DNA of 64,000 nt from CAZWBR01 sp964632305 (GTDB taxonomy: Bacteria > Bacteroidota > Bacteroidia > Bacteroidales > Prolixibacteraceae): the NCBI GenBank assembly GCA_964632305.1, contig CAZWBR010000001.1, forward strand, positions 62,001-126,000, in the 5' to 3' direction. Numbering within the stretch: position 1 is the first letter of the stretch; every line of letters starts with the position of its first letter. The notes below the pieces were generated by a model. The model had not been told where the DNA came from. It saw nothing but the letters and a program-made list of their open reading frames with translations, and searched no databases. The position numbers and the translations under genes are program-made. Positions 63,810 to 64,000 of the stretch are shown here, piece after piece.

Positions 63810-64000
63810 GCGTTTGCTTTTTAGTTTTTATCTGTCCAACGAAATTCGCCATGACACAAATAATGTACATCTTCAATAGCGGAAATCAAAATCATGATTC
63901 TTTTCAGTATCAAACAGCTCGACTCCCAACAATCAGACAGGGCACCAGGAAGTCGCCTCTTTTTTCCGGACACTCCCCGCCTAAACAATGCCCCAATCCC

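Overview
The window is a stretch of chromosome from a member of the Bacteroidota, most likely the Bacteroidales/Marinilabiliales side. The support is: Bacteroidota-specific families (DUF4290, DUF5683, DUF2795, a type B secretion-sorting C-terminal domain of the gliding-motility type), a short 286-residue primary sigma factor without region 1.1, a MurA with Asp in place of the catalytic Cys, and many promoters of the Bacteroidota form TTTG-N18/20-TANNTTTG with almost no Shine-Dalgarno signal. No phage, insertion sequence, CRISPR array, tRNA or rRNA was seen. Nearly everything is housekeeping.

Layout. 1-7.5 kb: RecQ (cut by the window edge), GuaB, and an envelope cluster of a SurA-N-like lipoprotein, SurA and an OstA/LptA-like protein. 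7.5-10 kb, minus strand: DUF2795 protein, cobalamin adenosyltransferase, a LolD/MacB-type ABC ATPase, and a methyltransferase-like protein. 10.3-16.7 kb: RecG, then ParA-ParB-DUF5683-lytic transglycosylase. 16.7-20.5 kb: a small membrane protein, EttA, a Yip1 protein and a DUF4412-like protein. 20.7-25 kb: histidine kinase, response regulator, DegP/HtrA protease and the primary sigma factor. 25.3-30.2 kb, minus strand: flavodoxin-like reductase, HD protein, UvrB, secreted endonuclease/phosphatase, HAD phosphatase. 30.3-36.9 kb: two unknown membrane proteins, OvoA (ovothiol synthesis), an S37-type secreted peptidase, a DUF493 protein and a secreted type B cargo protein. 37-43.5 kb: UvrD/PcrA, DUF4290, MurA, GrpE, DnaJ. 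44-54 kb: the complete histidine pathway (hisG-D-C-B, purU, a TlpA-like thioredoxin, hisH-A-F, an outer-membrane-type protein, hisIE). 54-64 kb: a DUF1460 amidase-like protein, a nitroreductase, GltD-GltB and ArgH.

The most interesting element is in front of hisG. A short promoter is followed by an 18-residue leader ORF at 44112-44168 with six His codons, then a strong intrinsic terminator at 44213-44244 that ends 12 bases before hisG. The end of the leader ORF can pair with the 5' arm of that terminator. This is a complete ribosome-mediated histidine attenuator in a phylum where such systems are little described. Second, three intergenic regions (3.1, 25.1 and 43.8 kb) carry short arrays with an exact 11-bp period; in two of them (25.1 and 43.8 kb) direct units are followed by inverted ones. 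I do not know a name for these. Other points worth checking are a probably leaderless recG transcript, half-parS-like and DnaA-box-like motifs in front of parA, and the Cys-to-Asp MurA that predicts fosfomycin resistance.
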